From assembly GCF_001509555.1 (NCBI RefSeq), contig NZ_LMAS01000003.1:187100-251099 (forward strand): a stretch of 64,000 nucleotides of DNA. The letters are read 5' to 3'. The position numbers and the translations under genes were made by a program. This DNA is from Bacillus sp. FJAT-29937 (GTDB taxonomy: Bacteria > Bacillota > Bacilli > Bacillales > Cytobacillaceae). Shown in pieces: positions 63,686 to 64,000 of this stretch. The notes beneath the pieces are model-generated. The model searched no databases. It was not told where the DNA came from and worked only from the letters and a program-made list of their open reading frames with translations. Position 1 is the first letter of the stretch, and each line of letters opens with the position of its first letter.

Positions 63686-64000
63686 ATGCAAGAAGTGATT
63701 ATTGCTACAAAAAATGCAGGAAAAGCAAAAGAGTTTGAGCGCATGTTCATGCCGCTCGGCTATAAAGTTAAAACGTTAATAGACTTTCCAGAGATAGAAG
63801 ACATTGAAGAGACAGGGAGTACCTTTGAAGAGAACGCGATTTTAAAAGCAGAAAGTGTCTCAAAGGCACTAAATAAAATCGTGATCGCGGATGATTCCGG
63901 GCTTTCTGTCGATGCGCTTAATGGCCGGCCAGGTATTTACTCAGCTCGATATGCCGGGGAAGAAAAAAGCGATGAAGCCAATATGGCAAAAGTGCTGGAT
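63686..64000 (+). CDS. rdgB: XTP/dITP diphosphatase (partial, 5' end)
   Basis: The first 105 residues before the window edge. [14 protein letters not shown] start, the nucleotide-binding [21 protein letters not shown] and ADDSG are RdgB/HAM1 signatures (ysnA in B. subtilis). It removes non-canonical purine triphosphates. GAGGGGAAGG precedes ATG 63686, one base after the rph stop codon, so the two are coupled. Confidence 0.95.
   Translation, partial: MQEVIIATKNAGKAKEFERMFMPLGYKVKTLIDFPEIEDIEETGSTFEENAILKAESVSKALNKIVIADDSGLSVDALNGRPGIYSARYAGEEKSDEANMAKVLD

Noticed and set aside
1..64000. tRNA, rRNA, prophage or defence-island genes
   Set aside because: No tRNA cloverleaf, rRNA signature, phage structural gene or known defence gene was recognised.

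Overview
This 64-kb window is chromosomal core DNA from a low-G+C, endospore-forming member of the Bacillaceae. Gene order follows Bacillus subtilis almost gene for gene: pyk-fxsA-ytvI-citZ-icd-mdh-phoPR-polA-mutM-ytaF-coaE-gapB-speD-nrdR-dnaB-dnaI-ytxC-thrS-infC-rpmI-rplT-ysdA ... ysdB-ysdC-sspI-ysgA-pheST-rnhC-zapA-cvpA-polX-mutS2-yshE-lcfA-fadR-fadB-etfBA-trxA-uvrC-lysC-yslB-sdhCAB-ysmA-gerE-ysmB-racE-recQ-gerM-rph-rdgB. Sporulation and germination genes (ytvI, ytaF, ytxC, sspI, gerE, gerM) mark a spore former. The species is not B. subtilis: hflK-hflC sits between phoR and polA, a MaoC-like gene sits between mdh and phoP, recQ sits between racE and gerM, and about seven copies of a hairpin repeat lie in the intergenic gaps. 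I saw no rRNA or tRNA genes, prophage, transposase, CRISPR array or defence island.

Layout. 1-6.8 kb: end of glycolysis (pyk) and the TCA cluster citZ-icd-mdh; upstream of citZ are two CcpC-type boxes and a near-consensus cre. 6.9-15.7 kb: phosphate two-component system phoPR, the SPFH pair hflKC, and DNA replication/repair genes polA and mutM. 15.8-25.4 kb: ytaF, coaE, gapB (with CcpN-type operators), speD, nrdR, dnaB-dnaI, ytxC and thrS behind a T-box. 25.5-27 kb: the infC-rpmI-rplT operon behind an L20 autoregulatory leader, with an AUU start on infC. 27-29 kb: small membrane genes and a 1-kb gap with degenerate repeats and a frameshifted small gene. 29.4-36.2 kb: dUTPase, M42 peptidase, sspI, rRNA methyltransferase and pheST behind a T-box that carries a repeat remnant. 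36.2-42.9 kb: rnhC, zapA, cvpA, polX, mutS2, yshE and a 27-residue membrane peptide. 43-48.5 kb: fatty-acid beta-oxidation genes lcfA-fadR-fadB-etfB-etfA with a clear FadR operator. 48.6-53.2 kb: trxA (Spx-type promoter element), uvrC, lysC behind a lysine riboswitch and with an internal start, and yslB. 53.4-56.8 kb: succinate dehydrogenase sdhCAB. 57-64 kb: ysmA, gerE (sigma-K promoter), ysmB, racE, recQ, gerM, rph and the start of rdgB.

The genes join central metabolism (citrate synthase, isocitrate, malate and succinate dehydrogenases, GapB, fatty-acid oxidation feeding electrons through EtfAB), replication and repair (PolA, MutM, DnaB/DnaI, UvrC, MutS2, PolX, RecQ, RNase HIII), translation (ThrS, PheST, IF3, L35, L20) and sporulation. 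Regulation is rich and visible: two T-boxes, an L20 leader, a lysine riboswitch, and CcpC, CcpN, FadR, Spx and sigma-K type sites.

I did not find a new multi-gene system. The most unusual material is intergenic: the hairpin repeat family, with intact, tandem, nested and ends-only forms, one of them inside the pheS T-box leader; a composite inverted-repeat element before polA; and the degenerate 51-61-bp array with a decayed small membrane gene at 28 kb.
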